A stretch of DNA of 35,757 bases, taken from assembly GCA_024279575.1 (NCBI GenBank), contig JAJRRJ010000231.1, positions 1 to 35,757 of the forward strand, in the 5' to 3' direction. Each line of letters opens with the position of its first letter. Positions within the stretch are counted from its first letter, which is position 1. This document shows, piece by piece, positions 23,541 through 32,477 of the stretch. This DNA comes from Alphaproteobacteria bacterium. Lineage in GTDB: Bacteria; Pseudomonadota; Alphaproteobacteria; Rhizobiales; Devosiaceae. The position numbers and the translations under genes were made by a program. The notes beneath the pieces were generated by a model, which had not been told where the DNA came from, did no database searches, and was given only the letters and a program-made list of their open reading frames with translations.

Positions 23541-26207
23541 TTAAGCAACAAGCAATGGATTTTTTTCTGTTTCGCGCACAAATTTTGCAAAAGCCTGTCC
23601 GTCCATTGGCCGCGCAAGGCCAAAACCCTGAAGGGTTTTGCATCCCAGTTCCGCCATTATTCTGGCGTGTTCCATGGTTTCCACACCTTCTGCCACACAC
23701 CCAATTCCAAGCGCACTGCCAATATTGACAATGGAATGAACAAGTTCACGTTGTGCTATAGATTGTGTAATTGGCATGACCAGTTGACGATCAATTTTGA
23801 GCATTTTTGGACGTAATTTCATCAAAGAAACAATGGAGGCATAACCGGTGCCAAAATCATCCAGTTCAATATCAATGCCAAGTTCACGGATTTGGTCGAT
23901 ATTCCAGGCGACCTGATCCGAAGAACTGTCCAGAAGAATCGTCTCAAGAAATTCAAATGTGAGGGTGCCCGGGGTAATATTCAGCTCTTTTAGACCATCA
24001 ATCAGCTTTTCGTCGCTTAAGCGCCTGGCTGAAATATTGACCGACACACGAGGCACATTTAACCCGGCGTGCTTCCATGCATCCATCTGTTTTAACGCCT
24101 GAGCAAGCACAAGTGCATCGATAGTTGCCATTACATTCAGTTCTTCAGAGATTTCTAAGAATTCATGTGGTCCCAAAAGGCCACGGGTCGGGTGTTCCCA
24201 GCGCACGAGGGCTTCAACCCCCGATATTTGCAGGGTTTTCGCGTCAAACTGGCCCTGATAGTGCACGATGAACTGTTCCTGCTCGATACCGCTCAGTATT
24301 TCATCAGCAACACATTTCGTGTTTACCGCCGCCTGATGCAATTGTTTGGTATAGAAACGGAATGTATTCCGCCCCTCTTTTTTGGCATGGTAAAGCGCAA
24401 TATCCGCGTTTATGAGCAATTGATCTGAGTTGGCGTCAGCTGCTTCCTTGCTTGCAATTCCGATACTTACACTACACCGGCTTTCACGCATATTAATGAG
24501 CAGGGGGCGACGCATTTCCTCATTGATGCGGGTGGCCAGTCGGGCAAGCAGGGGGTTTTCAAGGCGCGATGTGCAAAGAATAACAAATTCATCCCCCCCT
24601 ACGCGAGCAACAAAATCAGCTGTGCGTACATTTCTGTTCAAAATATTGGCCGCATGCACAAGCATTTCGTCTCCCGCCGCGTGGCCCAGTGTATCATTGA
24701 TCTGTTTGAACCAGTCCAGATCAATATGAAGCAGCGAACAAAACTCTAGCGTGCCAAACGCTTCTTCATGCCTGCCAGCGAGGACTTCGTCCAGATAGCG
24801 CCTGTTTGGCAGCCCGGTAAGTGAATCGTGCAGAGCATTGTGTTCAATTCGAACCTTTGCTTCCTCCAGCTCTGTGTTGCGTGCCTCAGCAAGAATTTTG
24901 GCATTCTCTAGCTGGGCGTTTTTCTCAACATCTTCTGTTATATCCCAGTTCACGCCAAGAATACGAACAAAACCCTCCTCATTCATCATTGTGGAGCCGA
25001 TGGTGCGAATGTGGATAATCGATCCATCCTGCTTAACAAGGCGAAACTGGGACTGGTAAATATTTTGCTCAACCAGGGCCAGGCTGAAATCTCTTTTTGC
25101 GCTTTCCAGGTCGTCCGGGTGCAGTCTTTTGACCCAGTCCTCATAGGCTGGCTTTTTGCCCTTTGGAACGTCATACATTTCACACATACGCTCATCCCAA
25201 AACAACTCTTCCGTTGCAGAGTCAAATTCCCAAACCCCAATTTGAGACGTGCTCAAGGCAAGTTCCAGGCGATTTGAAATCTGTTGAAGCTTTTCAGCAC
25301 TGGAGCGCAATTGCTGTGTGGTTTTTTGCCGCTCCCCCAAAAGCCAGCCAGCGCCAGCTATGGGAAAGATCACGAGCAAACCTGCCAATAAGGACAAAAA
25401 CCGATTTTGCCAGAGGTTGGGGGTGCCATCACTCCATCCACCAGCGGGCGTGGCGGAGAGAACGTAGGTTGCATGTGGTAAATTGATTTGTACAGTGACA
25501 GGGTTTATCAGCTCGCCAGACACATTTTTGAATATGGGCAGGCTTTGCGTCCCCGTCTTTAATAATGTAAGTTCAAGCCCGTTTTCAGGCCCGATACCGC
25601 TTTGGGTAAAAAGTATTTGTGCATCGAGCACCAGGGAAACCATACCCCAGAATTGTTCAGAAACGGTTTTGGCATTTTGGAAAACAGGAATTCGTGCAAT
25701 AAAACCTTTTCCGCCCTGCACAAGGTCCACTGGCCCCTCAAACACAATGGACCTGGTGTCCTTTGCCAATTGAACCGCACCTATTTGCGCATCAACTTTT
25801 GTGTAATCCAGGCCAATAACACTTTGGTTGCCCAATTCCGGATAAACCAGCGTGACAACCAGGTCTGGTGCTGCGGCAATGTTAATGACTTGTGGTAAAT
25901 CAGCAAAAAGCTGACTGGAAAGGGCGCTGTATCGTGCTTGGTCCATGTCGGGTTCAATGGCAAGGGTTGCAACTACTCCCTGCGCCAGTTGAATGCCGGA
26001 ATTAACATTGCTTTCAAAGTCGGCGCGAATTTCATCAAGTTGCTGATGAACTTGTGCTTGCTCCTGTTGCAGGTTTAATTTACGGGCATTGTTCTCAACA
26101 AAAAACATTCCGTAAACAACAAGAATAATCGCAATAACAGCAGGCAGATATAACAGATCAAGCCGTTTTTCCCGCGTGCCGTTAATAACACTAGATAAAT
26201 AATTCAA
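23541..26207 (-). CDS. CHASE-PAS-GGDEF-EAL cyclic-di-GMP signalling protein
   Basis: This 888-residue inner-membrane sensor may make and/or break cyclic di-GMP. Helix 1 is at 17-37, a periplasmic CHASE-like domain at about 40-255, and helix 2 at about 270-290. A PAS domain follows (about 312-430, ALSTSQIGVWEFDSATEELFWDERM to ILGVNWDITE), then a helix. The GGDEF domain has an intact GGDEF at 537-541 and an RTAD inhibitory site (R528-D531). The EAL domain has EALVRW at 665, VSVNISARRL, FLETILL, DDFGTGYAS, LKIDRQLV and CVAEGVETMEHA. Because both active sites look intact, sequence cannot decide the net direction. The start is TTG (no ATG is near). Neighbours are nnrS and xsc; it may sense an external signal through CHASE. 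Confidence 0.95.
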   Translation of the reverse strand: MNYLSSVINGTREKRLDLLYLPAVIAIILVVYGMFFVENNARKLNLQQEQAQVHQQLDEIRADFESNVNSGIQLAQGVVATLAIEPDMDQARYSALSSQLFADLPQVINIAAAPDLVVTLVYPELGNQSVIGLDYTKVDAQIGAVQLAKDTRSIVFEGPVDLVQGGKGFIARIPVFQNAKTVSEQFWGMVSLVLDAQILFTQSGIGPENGLELTLLKTGTQSLPIFKNVSGELINPVTVQINLPHATYVLSATPAGGWSDGTPNLWQNRFLSLLAGLLVIFPIAGAGWLLGERQKTTQQLRSSAEKLQQISNRLELALSTSQIGVWEFDSATEELFWDERMCEMYDVPKGKKPAYEDWVKRLHPDDLESAKRDFSLALVEQNIYQSQFRLVKQDGSIIHIRTIGSTMMNEEGFVRILGVNWDITEDVEKNAQLENAKILAEARNTELEEAKVRIEHNALHDSLTGLPNRRYLDEVLAGRHEEAFGTLEFCSLLHIDLDWFKQINDTLGHAAGDEMLVHAANILNRNVRTADFVARVGGDEFVILCTSRLENPLLARLATRINEEMRRPLLINMRESRCSVSIGIASKEAADANSDQLLINADIALYHAKKEGRNTFRFYTKQLHQAAVNTKCVADEILSGIEQEQFIVHYQGQFDAKTLQISGVEALVRWEHPTRGLLGPHEFLEISEELNVMATIDALVLAQALKQMDAWKHAGLNVPRVSVNISARRLSDEKLIDGLKELNITPGTLTFEFLETILLDSSSDQVAWNIDQIRELGIDIELDDFGTGYASIVSLMKLRPKMLKIDRQLVMPITQSIAQRELVHSIVNIGSALGIGCVAEGVETMEHARIMAELGCKTLQGFGLARPMDGQAFAKFVRETEKNPLLVA

Positions 26208-26290
26208 CTTCTAACCCCAAAACACTGGCGAACATGCACCAAAACTTGTGTTCAATTTACTTTGAACCCATTAAGTTTTTCTAACAGGGG

Positions 26291-27481
26291 TTATTTGAAG
26301 GGTTTTGCGCGCGTAAATATGGCAAAATAGGTGATGCAAAAGATAGCAAAACCCGCAATCCAGGCGCTGGCGGAAAGGTGCAGCCATGCGGTATTGGAGG
26401 GAATAAACTCAGCAACCATTCGAAACACGCTGGCCAGTACGATAAAAGCATAGATCGCAGTAATTGCTTTGTTTGATTTTATCGGTCGCCCTGAATGCCC
26501 CAGACTTGCGCGGGTCATCATGGCCAGCGTCATTATTCCGATCGCCCCCACCATCCATGCATGGGGGATTTGAGTTGACTGGATAAAGCCCCCCAAAAAG
26601 CTGGCATAGGCCAGAATAAAAAACCCGATGGACACGAATAAATATCCCACATGCAAAATGGCAACCATTGGCTCCCCGAATGTTTTCCAGCCAACCCAGC
26701 GCCAGAGCCTGACCAGATGCAGGCCGCCCACAATAAGATAGCCTGCCCAAAGTCCGCGTGTTTCTGGGATGAAAATCCAGGTCACCAGTGCGATGGCGGT
26801 CGAAAATTCAACCAGATTGTCAACTTTGTTGCGGGGCAGGGGCAGGGTGGTTTTCCCCTGTTTTACCAGCCAGTTTCGGGTGAAACTGGGAACAACCCGC
26901 CCGCCGATTATCGTAATCAGCAGAATAATCAGTCCCACCCCGAAGCGCACACCAAGTCCCTGATAGGCCGATCCGTTGATTGCCTCGATGTGAAATAAAA
27001 TGTTGGCCCCGGCCAAAGCTCCAATGATGATCAGTATTTTCAAATTGCGCCAGTTTTTTCCGGCAATGACCTCCCGTCCGATCACCAGCGCCAGCACCAG
27101 TAAAAAACTGCTGTCAATCATTGCCGCGCCAAAATCCGGTAAATACTCAGAGAAAAATACCGCAACGCGCCCAAGTACCCAAAGTCCGGACAAAACAGCC
27201 GTTGGCCAGCCAATTATTGGCAGGCGTCCGGTCCAGTTGGGAACCGCGGTCAATAAAAACCCGGCAATAACTGCAGATGAATAACCAAATACCATTTCAT
27301 GCATATGCCAGTCGACACCGGCCATCCGCGAGGGAATTTCAAGACCCAGCGCCAGAAAACCTATCCATAAAGACATGGAAAGCACGCCCCAGGTTCCGGC
27401 ATACAAAAAGAAAGATCGAAAGCCATGGCTATATAGCGCAGGTCCGGTAAACTCGCGGCGTTTTTGTGCGGATTGGGCCAT
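26291..27481 (-). CDS. nnrS: NnrS family heme/copper membrane protein
   Basis: This 396-residue membrane protein has about twelve helices and the NnrS signature WHMHEMVFGY at residues 58-67 (H59, H61). It then has RVVPSFTRNWL and HAWMVGAIGIMTLAMMTRASLGHSGRP, typical of the family. NnrS was found in the nitric-oxide regulon of Rhodobacter and relieves nitrosative stress in other bacteria. It binds heme and copper, and its exact reaction is not settled. No NO reductase or nitrite reductase gene is in this window. It starts 18 bases after the GT1 gene on the same strand, without a visible Shine-Dalgarno. An 83-base gap separates it from the GGDEF-EAL gene and contains GTTCAA/TTGAAC (26250-26267). 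Confidence 0.94.
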   Translation of the reverse strand: MAQSAQKRREFTGPALYSHGFRSFFLYAGTWGVLSMSLWIGFLALGLEIPSRMAGVDWHMHEMVFGYSSAVIAGFLLTAVPNWTGRLPIIGWPTAVLSGLWVLGRVAVFFSEYLPDFGAAMIDSSFLLVLALVIGREVIAGKNWRNLKILIIIGALAGANILFHIEAINGSAYQGLGVRFGVGLIILLITIIGGRVVPSFTRNWLVKQGKTTLPLPRNKVDNLVEFSTAIALVTWIFIPETRGLWAGYLIVGGLHLVRLWRWVGWKTFGEPMVAILHVGYLFVSIGFFILAYASFLGGFIQSTQIPHAWMVGAIGIMTLAMMTRASLGHSGRPIKSNKAITAIYAFIVLASVFRMVAEFIPSNTAWLHLSASAWIAGFAIFCITYFAIFTRAKPFK

Positions 27482-27499
27482 GTGGCAGCTTAACTTGTT

Positions 27500-28807
27500 T
27501 TATGAGCCTGATTTGGCCGAGTTGTCATTATGGGTAACTTTATGTGCCTGCGGCACAAAATTATTCATCACCCGTTCGATATGCAATGCTGCTTTGGCCG
27601 GGCCATTTTCCTGTGTGAGGCTTGAAGCAACATTTAACGCTTCTTCCGCATAAGAAGCATTGTTTGATAGATCATACAATGCTTTGGCCAAAATTCTCGG
27701 CGTTAGCTTTTTCAATGGAACCGGTTCTGGACCGCACCCAAGTGCATGCACCCGTTTCCCCCAATAGGGCTGATCGATGGCCTGTGGCACAACAAATGTT
27801 GGCTTTCCAGCATATAGTCCTGCTGCGGTGGTGCCCGCTCCCCCATGATGAACCACACCTTTTACATAATCAAACAGCTTGTCGTGGGGGGCTTTTGCTA
27901 TCGCATAAATGTCTTTTGACAGATTTTCGGCGTTCATTCCGCCCCAGCCGCTGGCCACAACAACCCGGCCACCCCAGATTTTTACTGCTTCTTTTAGAAT
28001 TTCAGTGTTGCGTTGTGCCCCGAATGGCATTGAGCCAAACCCCACATAAATCGGGGGTTCCCCCGCCTCCAGAAACGCTTCAAACGCCTCATCCGGCTCC
28101 CAGTTGGTTTGATCCCTTAAGGGCCAGTATCCGGTTACAATAGCTGTTTTGGGCCAGTCGCGCGGGCGCGGGGAAACGAGGGGGGAATAGGCATAGAGCG
28201 TGACCAGGTTTTTGCCGTGTGTATCCTTGAAAAACCCACCGCTTTTGCGCGCCTCAAGCCCCATTAAATCCCGGCGCAGGCGATTGCGCGGGAAATCATA
28301 ATAGGCCTGCTGAACACTGGTTGCAGCATGGCTGAGCCAGTTCAATGCCCGCCCCATATCCGGTACATCATAATTACAGATGGGGAACTCACCCGTTGAG
28401 TTTAACGGTTGCAGGGCGGTCATAATAGCTGGAATATCAAGCGCTTCGGCAATGTCGATGGCAAAACTGGTATTGATATTCAAAATGATTGCATCCGCCC
28501 CTTGCGCCATTTTCCATGAATTTCTGGCAGCCTCCTCAACGATTTTTTGCCCTTGCTGCAACAAAGCAGGCGCGTTGATCAGAAAGTTGTCCATGGAGTT
28601 TTCAAAGTTTGACTGGCGCAGGAATGAGCGGATATTGCCCACAATGGCATGAAATTCCAGGCCCAGCCCCATGACTTCTGCTTCAAAATCGGCAGGCGCG
28701 CCAAGCACAACTGAATATCCTTTGGAACGCAGCTCCAATGCCAGCGCCAGATAAGGTTGCACGTCACCGCGTGTACCAATTGTAGAAATTGCAATACGCT
28801 TACTCAT
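27500..28807 (-). CDS. Glycosyltransferase family 1, sterol/lipid UDP-glucosyltransferase-like
   Basis: This 435-residue GT-B enzyme resembles the bacterial and fungal sterol 3-beta-glucosyltransferase and rhamnosyltransferase group, transferring sugar from a UDP donor to a lipophilic acceptor. The N-terminal GT28-like domain starts ISTIGTRGDVQPYLALALELRSKGY. The donor-binding domain has PIYVGFGSMPFG and the signature VVHHGGAGTTAAGLYAGKP with HH at 320-321, then FVVPQAIDQPYWGKRV. I chose the ATG at 28807; upstream codons would add a hydrophobic piece without homology. The acceptor is unknown: hopanoid, carotenoid or glycolipid synthesis are possible. The close link with nnrS is unusual. Confidence 0.9.
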   Translation of the reverse strand: MSKRIAISTIGTRGDVQPYLALALELRSKGYSVVLGAPADFEAEVMGLGLEFHAIVGNIRSFLRQSNFENSMDNFLINAPALLQQGQKIVEEAARNSWKMAQGADAIILNINTSFAIDIAEALDIPAIMTALQPLNSTGEFPICNYDVPDMGRALNWLSHAATSVQQAYYDFPRNRLRRDLMGLEARKSGGFFKDTHGKNLVTLYAYSPLVSPRPRDWPKTAIVTGYWPLRDQTNWEPDEAFEAFLEAGEPPIYVGFGSMPFGAQRNTEILKEAVKIWGGRVVVASGWGGMNAENLSKDIYAIAKAPHDKLFDYVKGVVHHGGAGTTAAGLYAGKPTFVVPQAIDQPYWGKRVHALGCGPEPVPLKKLTPRILAKALYDLSNNASYAEEALNVASSLTQENGPAKAALHIERVMNNFVPQAHKVTHNDNSAKSGS

Positions 28808-29130
28808 AAAAAACCAAAATATCCGCAAACCACCTTTCGGCAGCATAAATTAATAAGTTTACCCCTGCATCTCTTGTTTGTGCAAGTGTCAAAAGAATTC
28901 AAATTCCTCCTCGCTATTCATGCTTGAAAATTGGGCGGTTGAAAGGCCGGTTCAGCATTATTTGCGCCGCACATTTATATTGCGCATACATAAGGAAAAT
29001 TATGCAAATATCAATTTCCAACCATGATTTAGCAGTATAAAAGTCAAAACCAGCAAGAATCGTCTCAAGAATCGTCTCAAGAATCGCATGTTGGGCAACA
29101 CGGCAAACCAAAATATGGAGCACATGACAA
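28808..29130. other. Divergent 323-base intergenic region
   Basis: This region lies between the minus-strand GT1 gene and the plus-strand aminotransferase. It is AT-rich. A perfect TTGACA occurs on the minus strand (28892-28887), but no good -10 follows at 16-18 bases. On the plus strand TTGCGC (28962-28967) and CATACA (28985-28990) are 17 bases apart. The last 80 bases contain the 12-base tandem repeat. No RNA gene or small coding sequence was recognised. Confidence 0.5.
29054..29089 (+). repeat. 12-base tandem repeat, about 2.75 copies
   Basis: CAAGAATCGTCT occurs at 29054-29065 and again at 29066-29077, followed by CAAGAATCG plus a diverged end (29078-29089). The array lies about 40 bases upstream of the aminotransferase start, within its probable 5' leader or promoter. 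A copy-number change would alter leader length or operator spacing. Confidence 0.9.
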
Positions 29131-30342
29131 ATGGAACCTGAATTCCATCGTATCAAAAGGCTACCACCTTATGTTTTTGAACATATCAATCCCATCAAAG
29201 CCAAGGCCCGCGCTGAAGGGGTGGATATTATCGATCTTGGCATGGGAAATCCTGACCTGCCAACGCCCTCCCATATTGTTGAAAAACTGGTTGAAGCCAT
29301 TCAGGACCCGCGCACACACCGCTATTCCGCTTCAAAAGGCATCCCCGGTTTGCGCAAAGCCCAGGCCTCCTATTACGGGCGTCGCTTTGGGGTAAAACTC
29401 AATCCCGATACGCAGGTTGTTGCCACCCTTGGCTCCAAAGAGGGCTTTGCCAACATGGCACAGGCTATAACGGCACCCGGTGACGTTGTGCTGGTTCCCA
29501 ACCCCACCTATCCCATTCATTCCTTTGGTTTTATCATGTCGGGGGGCGTGGTGCGCTCCATGCCTGCTGAGCCCAACGAAGAGTTTTTCCGGGTGCTGGA
29601 CCGTGCCGTGCGCCATTCCATTCCAAAACCCATTGCCCTGATTTTGAACTACCCCTCAAATCCCACCGCTTACATCGCTGATTTGGATTTTTATCGTGAG
29701 GTTGTGGACTATTGTCGTAAGCATGAGATTTATATTCTTTCGGACCTGGCCTATTCCGAGGTTTATTTTGACGGTAACCCACCCCCTTCGGTTTTGCAGA
29801 TTCCTGATGCCATGGATATTGCGGGTGAGTTTACCTCAATGTCTAAAACCTTTTCCATGCCCGGTTGGCGTATGGGGTTTGCCGTGGGCAACGAAAGGCT
29901 TATTTCCGCACTCACCCGCGTAAAATCCTATTTGGATTATGGGGCGTTTACCCCCATTCAGGTGGCCGCCGCCGCTGCCCTCAATGGCCCCGATGATTGT
30001 GTGCGCGACGTGCGCGAAGTATATAAAACGCGCCGGGATGTGCTGGTTGACAGCTTTGGGCGCGCCGGCTGGGATATTCCGCCGCCCCCCGCCACCATGT
30101 TTGCATGGGTGCCCATTCCTGAGCAATTTGCTCATTTGGGGTCCCTTGAATTTGCCAAACTGCTGATAACTGAAGCGGCGGTTGCCGTGGCACCGGGCGT
30201 AGGCTTTGGTGAATATGGCGACAATTATGTGCGCATTGCATTGGTGGAAAACGAACAGCGAATCCGACAGGCCGCCCGTAACCTGAAGAAATTTCTAGCC
30301 ACCGGTCAGGGGGCAAACGTGGTCAATATTAAACCAGGTTAG
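29131..30342 (+). CDS. Class I/II aminotransferase (AlaC/LL-DAP aminotransferase-like)
   Basis: This 403-residue fold-type I PLP enzyme resembles alanine-synthesising AlaC and LL-diaminopimelate aminotransferase. It has VDIIDLGMGNPDLPTPSHIV, HRYSASKGIPGLRKAQ, VPNPTYPIHSFGF, LNYPSNPTAYIAD (substrate and PLP contacts), DLAYSEVYFDGN, and the PLP lysine in TSMSKTFSMPGWRMGF (K239), then VRIALVENEQRIRQA with the carboxylate-binding Arg. Its usual neighbour in alphaproteobacteria is hom, as here, so an amino-acid biosynthetic role is likely; alanine/pyruvate chemistry is the best guess. The ATG at 29131 follows GGAG at 29117-29120. An overlapping ATG at 29124 ends after five codons. Confidence 0.92.
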   Translation: MEPEFHRIKRLPPYVFEHINPIKAKARAEGVDIIDLGMGNPDLPTPSHIVEKLVEAIQDPRTHRYSASKGIPGLRKAQASYYGRRFGVKLNPDTQVVATLGSKEGFANMAQAITAPGDVVLVPNPTYPIHSFGFIMSGGVVRSMPAEPNEEFFRVLDRAVRHSIPKPIALILNYPSNPTAYIADLDFYREVVDYCRKHEIYILSDLAYSEVYFDGNPPPSVLQIPDAMDIAGEFTSMSKTFSMPGWRMGFAVGNERLISALTRVKSYLDYGAFTPIQVAAAAALNGPDDCVRDVREVYKTRRDVLVDSFGRAGWDIPPPPATMFAWVPIPEQFAHLGSLEFAKLLITEAAVAVAPGVGFGEYGDNYVRIALVENEQRIRQAARNLKKFLATGQGANVVNIKPG

Positions 30343-30350
30343 TCCAAAAC

Positions 30351-30884
30351 CTAATATTCCTGCTCACGTTGTAAAAGTTGGGGCAGTGTGTAGCTGTTGT
30401 TTATGCTCTTTGTATCGTTTGGGTCATAGTTACTATCTGAGACAGTGCAATTGCGTCCGCAGACGAGCGTTGCCGTTTCTTCATATGCATCGTTGAACCA
30501 GATACGCCCCCCCGGTGTGGAAATAAAGCCGTTAACTTCCTCGGCAATATCCGCTTCAAGATCGTTAGAGGAGGGGACCTCTGAATCAAAATCATAAGAA
30601 TGCCCGGCATGTGTATGATAAGATGCAATAATATCCATATCCAGCGGCGGCTCATCTGAATAGCAGCTCTCATTGTCCCCCTTCGTTGGGGGGGGGGCCA
30701 CCAGCTGATTTGCATCATTCAGCCCGAAATATCCACAATATTCACGGTTTTCAGAAATTGAGCGAGGCTGGATCTTATTAAAGAACTTAATGGCAAAATC
30801 AGCCTGACGTTGAGTTTGTGCACTAGCGGGGAGTGCACTCAACATGCTGACCCCAAAAAAAACGAATAAAAACAATTTTATCAT
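30351..30884 (-). CDS. Secreted DUF4329 (JAMM/JAB1-like) protein
   Basis: This 177-residue protein has a clear Sec signal peptide (MIKLFLFVFFGVSMLSALPASAQ, cleavage after about 23). The mature part fits DUF4329, a family related to JAB1/MPN metallopeptidases. There is an early Glu (SENREYCGYF), then SYHTHAGHSYDFDSEVPSSND, which gives H-T-H followed later by S-x-x-D as in a JAMM zinc site but with a longer insert, and TPGGRIWFN. Four Cys residues are present. Many DUF4329 domains occur in toxin or contact-dependent proteins, but this is a stand-alone periplasmic or secreted form. Its substrate is unknown. A C10 tract lies in the coding strand (30697-30688). ATG at 30884 has AGGA upstream. It converges on the aminotransferase with eight bases between stops. 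Confidence 0.75.
   Translation of the reverse strand: MIKLFLFVFFGVSMLSALPASAQTQRQADFAIKFFNKIQPRSISENREYCGYFGLNDANQLVAPPPTKGDNESCYSDEPPLDMDIIASYHTHAGHSYDFDSEVPSSNDLEADIAEEVNGFISTPGGRIWFNDAYEETATLVCGRNCTVSDSNYDPNDTKSINNSYTLPQLLQREQEY
30688..30697 (-). repeat. C10 homopolymer inside the DUF4329 coding sequence
   Basis: Ten G bases on the plus strand, C10 in the coding sense, encode part of an Ala-Pro-Pro-Pro segment at about residues 63-66 of the precursor. The tract lies before the JAMM-like motif. Any slip of one or two bases would frameshift the protein and remove its putative active site. It is the longest G/C run I saw in this window. Confidence 0.95.
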
Positions 30885-30985
30885 CAAAGGTTCCTGAATT
30901 TGCGATGTTTACAAAATAGGAAGGTGTTTGGGCTTTGTCGAGCAATCTTGTCAGGCATATTTGTTATGTCTGAGCCTTAGCCCTA

Positions 30986-31014
30986 TTGACCCGCTTGTCT
31001 TTTCATATTCTATG
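30986..31014 (+). promoter_or_regulatory. Candidate promoter for hom
   Basis: TTGACC (30986-30991, five of six matches) is followed at about 17 bases by TCTATG (31009-31014), or TTCTAT one base earlier. The leader would be about 95 bases. The -10 is weak, so this is a low-confidence call in the 228-base divergent gap between the DUF4329 gene and hom. Confidence 0.3.
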
Positions 31015-31112
31015 CATCCCATATTAAATGCCTCCAGTGATCGGCTTGGTTGAGCGCTTAGCCGCCAAAGACATATCCACTGAGGAAAAAAAGACGGACA
31101 AAGATTGAGTTG

Positions 31113-32453
31113 ATGAGCAATAAATTGAAAAAAAATTCCCCCTTACCGCTACGCGTTGGCATTGCCGGGCTTGGAACAGTGGGAGCTTCCCTTGTGGGGA
31201 TGCTGCAAAAAAGCGGAAATGAACTTCAACGCAAGCATGGGCGTCGCATAGAAGTTGCGGCGGTTTCCGCCCGCTCGCGCTCAAGGGATCGTGGAGTAGA
31301 TATTTCGCAATACGCCTGGCACGATGATCCGGTGGCGCTGGCAAAAAGCGATGATGTTGATTTGTTTGTTGAGTTGATCGGGGGCGAGGATGGCCCTGCA
31401 CTGGCCGCTGTCAGGGCTGCATTGAGTGCAGGAAAACCCGTTGTTACTGCAAATAAGGCCCTGCTTGCCAAACACGGCGTGGACCTGGCTGAGCTGGCAG
31501 AGCAAACCGGCACCCATATCGGCTTTGAAGCTGCCGTTGCCGGTGGAATTCCGGTCATTAAAACCCTGCGAGAGGGGTTGGGCGCAGCGTCTGTCACCCG
31601 CGTTTATGGTATTATGAATGGCACCTGCAATTACATTCTGACACGCATGGGGGAAGAGGACATATCCTTTGGCGATTGTCTGACCGATGCGCAGGCGCTG
31701 GGATATGCCGAGGCTGACCCCACTTTTGATGTTGAGGGGTTTGACACCGCCCACAAGTTGGCCATTCTGGCATCCCTGTGTTTCCAGACTAAAATCGCCG
31801 CCGATGAAATATTTGTTGAGGGCATCACCGCGATCACTCAGGCTGACATAAAAGTCGCCGCTGATCTGGGGTATAAAATCAAACTTTTAGGAATAGCTCA
31901 GCGCTCCGGTGGCGGCATTGAACAACGGGTACATCCAACGCTGGTGCCGCGCACAAGCGCTATTGCCAGAGTGGATAATGTACTCAATGCCGTTTCCCTT
32001 GAAACCGATCATATTCAGGAATTGATGCTGGCAGGTCCGGGCGCTGGAGGTCCGGCGACCGCCGCTTCGGTTCTGGCTGATATTCTTGATATTGCCCGCG
32101 GGCATAATGTGCCCCCGCTGGGGATCCCCACCAGCGAATTGGCCGATTATAGCCGGGCGCCGATGCGGGTCCATAAGGGGGGGTATTATATTCGCTTGAA
32201 TGTGCGCGATGTGCCCGGGGCTCTTGCCGCAATTACTACGCGTGTGGGAGAAAGTGGCATTTCCCTTGAGAGCGTCATCCAGCGCCCGGACCTCAAAGCC
32301 CCGGCTTCCATTGCCGATCAGGGTGAAACTCGCACCCTTGTATTGATTACTCAGGACACAACTGAAAGTTCAGTGCGCAAAGCTTTGGATCAGGTTGCCG
32401 ATGATGGCTATACCGTTGGCGCGCCGCAGCTTATACGTATTGAGAGTTTTTGA
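31113..32453 (+). CDS. hom: Homoserine dehydrogenase
   Basis: This 446-residue enzyme reduces aspartate semialdehyde to homoserine, the branch point to threonine and methionine. The Rossmann motif VGIAGLGTVGASLVGML is at about 15-31. Catalytic-domain sequences include VTANKALLAKHG, GFEAAVAGGIPVIKTLREG, YGIMNGTCNYILTRM and EADPTFDVEGFDTAHKLAIL. A C-terminal ACT domain (IRLNVRDVPGALAAITTRVGESGISLESVIQ) is the expected threonine-feedback site. I chose the ATG at 31113; a TTG at 31110 directly before it makes no practical difference. recJ follows after 24 bases, with no glpX between them as I recall in related genomes. Confidence 0.97.
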   Translation: MSNKLKKNSPLPLRVGIAGLGTVGASLVGMLQKSGNELQRKHGRRIEVAAVSARSRSRDRGVDISQYAWHDDPVALAKSDDVDLFVELIGGEDGPALAAVRAALSAGKPVVTANKALLAKHGVDLAELAEQTGTHIGFEAAVAGGIPVIKTLREGLGAASVTRVYGIMNGTCNYILTRMGEEDISFGDCLTDAQALGYAEADPTFDVEGFDTAHKLAILASLCFQTKIAADEIFVEGITAITQADIKVAADLGYKIKLLGIAQRSGGGIEQRVHPTLVPRTSAIARVDNVLNAVSLETDHIQELMLAGPGAGGPATAASVLADILDIARGHNVPPLGIPTSELADYSRAPMRVHKGGYYIRLNVRDVPGALAAITTRVGESGISLESVIQRPDLKAPASIADQGETRTLVLITQDTTESSVRKALDQVADDGYTVGAPQLIRIESF

Positions 32454-32477
32454 TTTCCCCACCAGAAAGCGCACCCC

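Noticed and set aside
28914..29156. 80-codon minus-strand ORF in the intergenic region before the aminotransferase
   Set aside because: It overlaps the aminotransferase start, includes the tandem repeat and shows no recognisable domain or ribosome-binding site.
30325..30358. Imperfect inverted repeat between the aminotransferase and DUF4329 genes as a bidirectional terminator
   Set aside because: The arms AATATTA and TAATATT pair, but an internal bulge separates them from the AGGTT/AACCT stem and no T-run follows on either strand.
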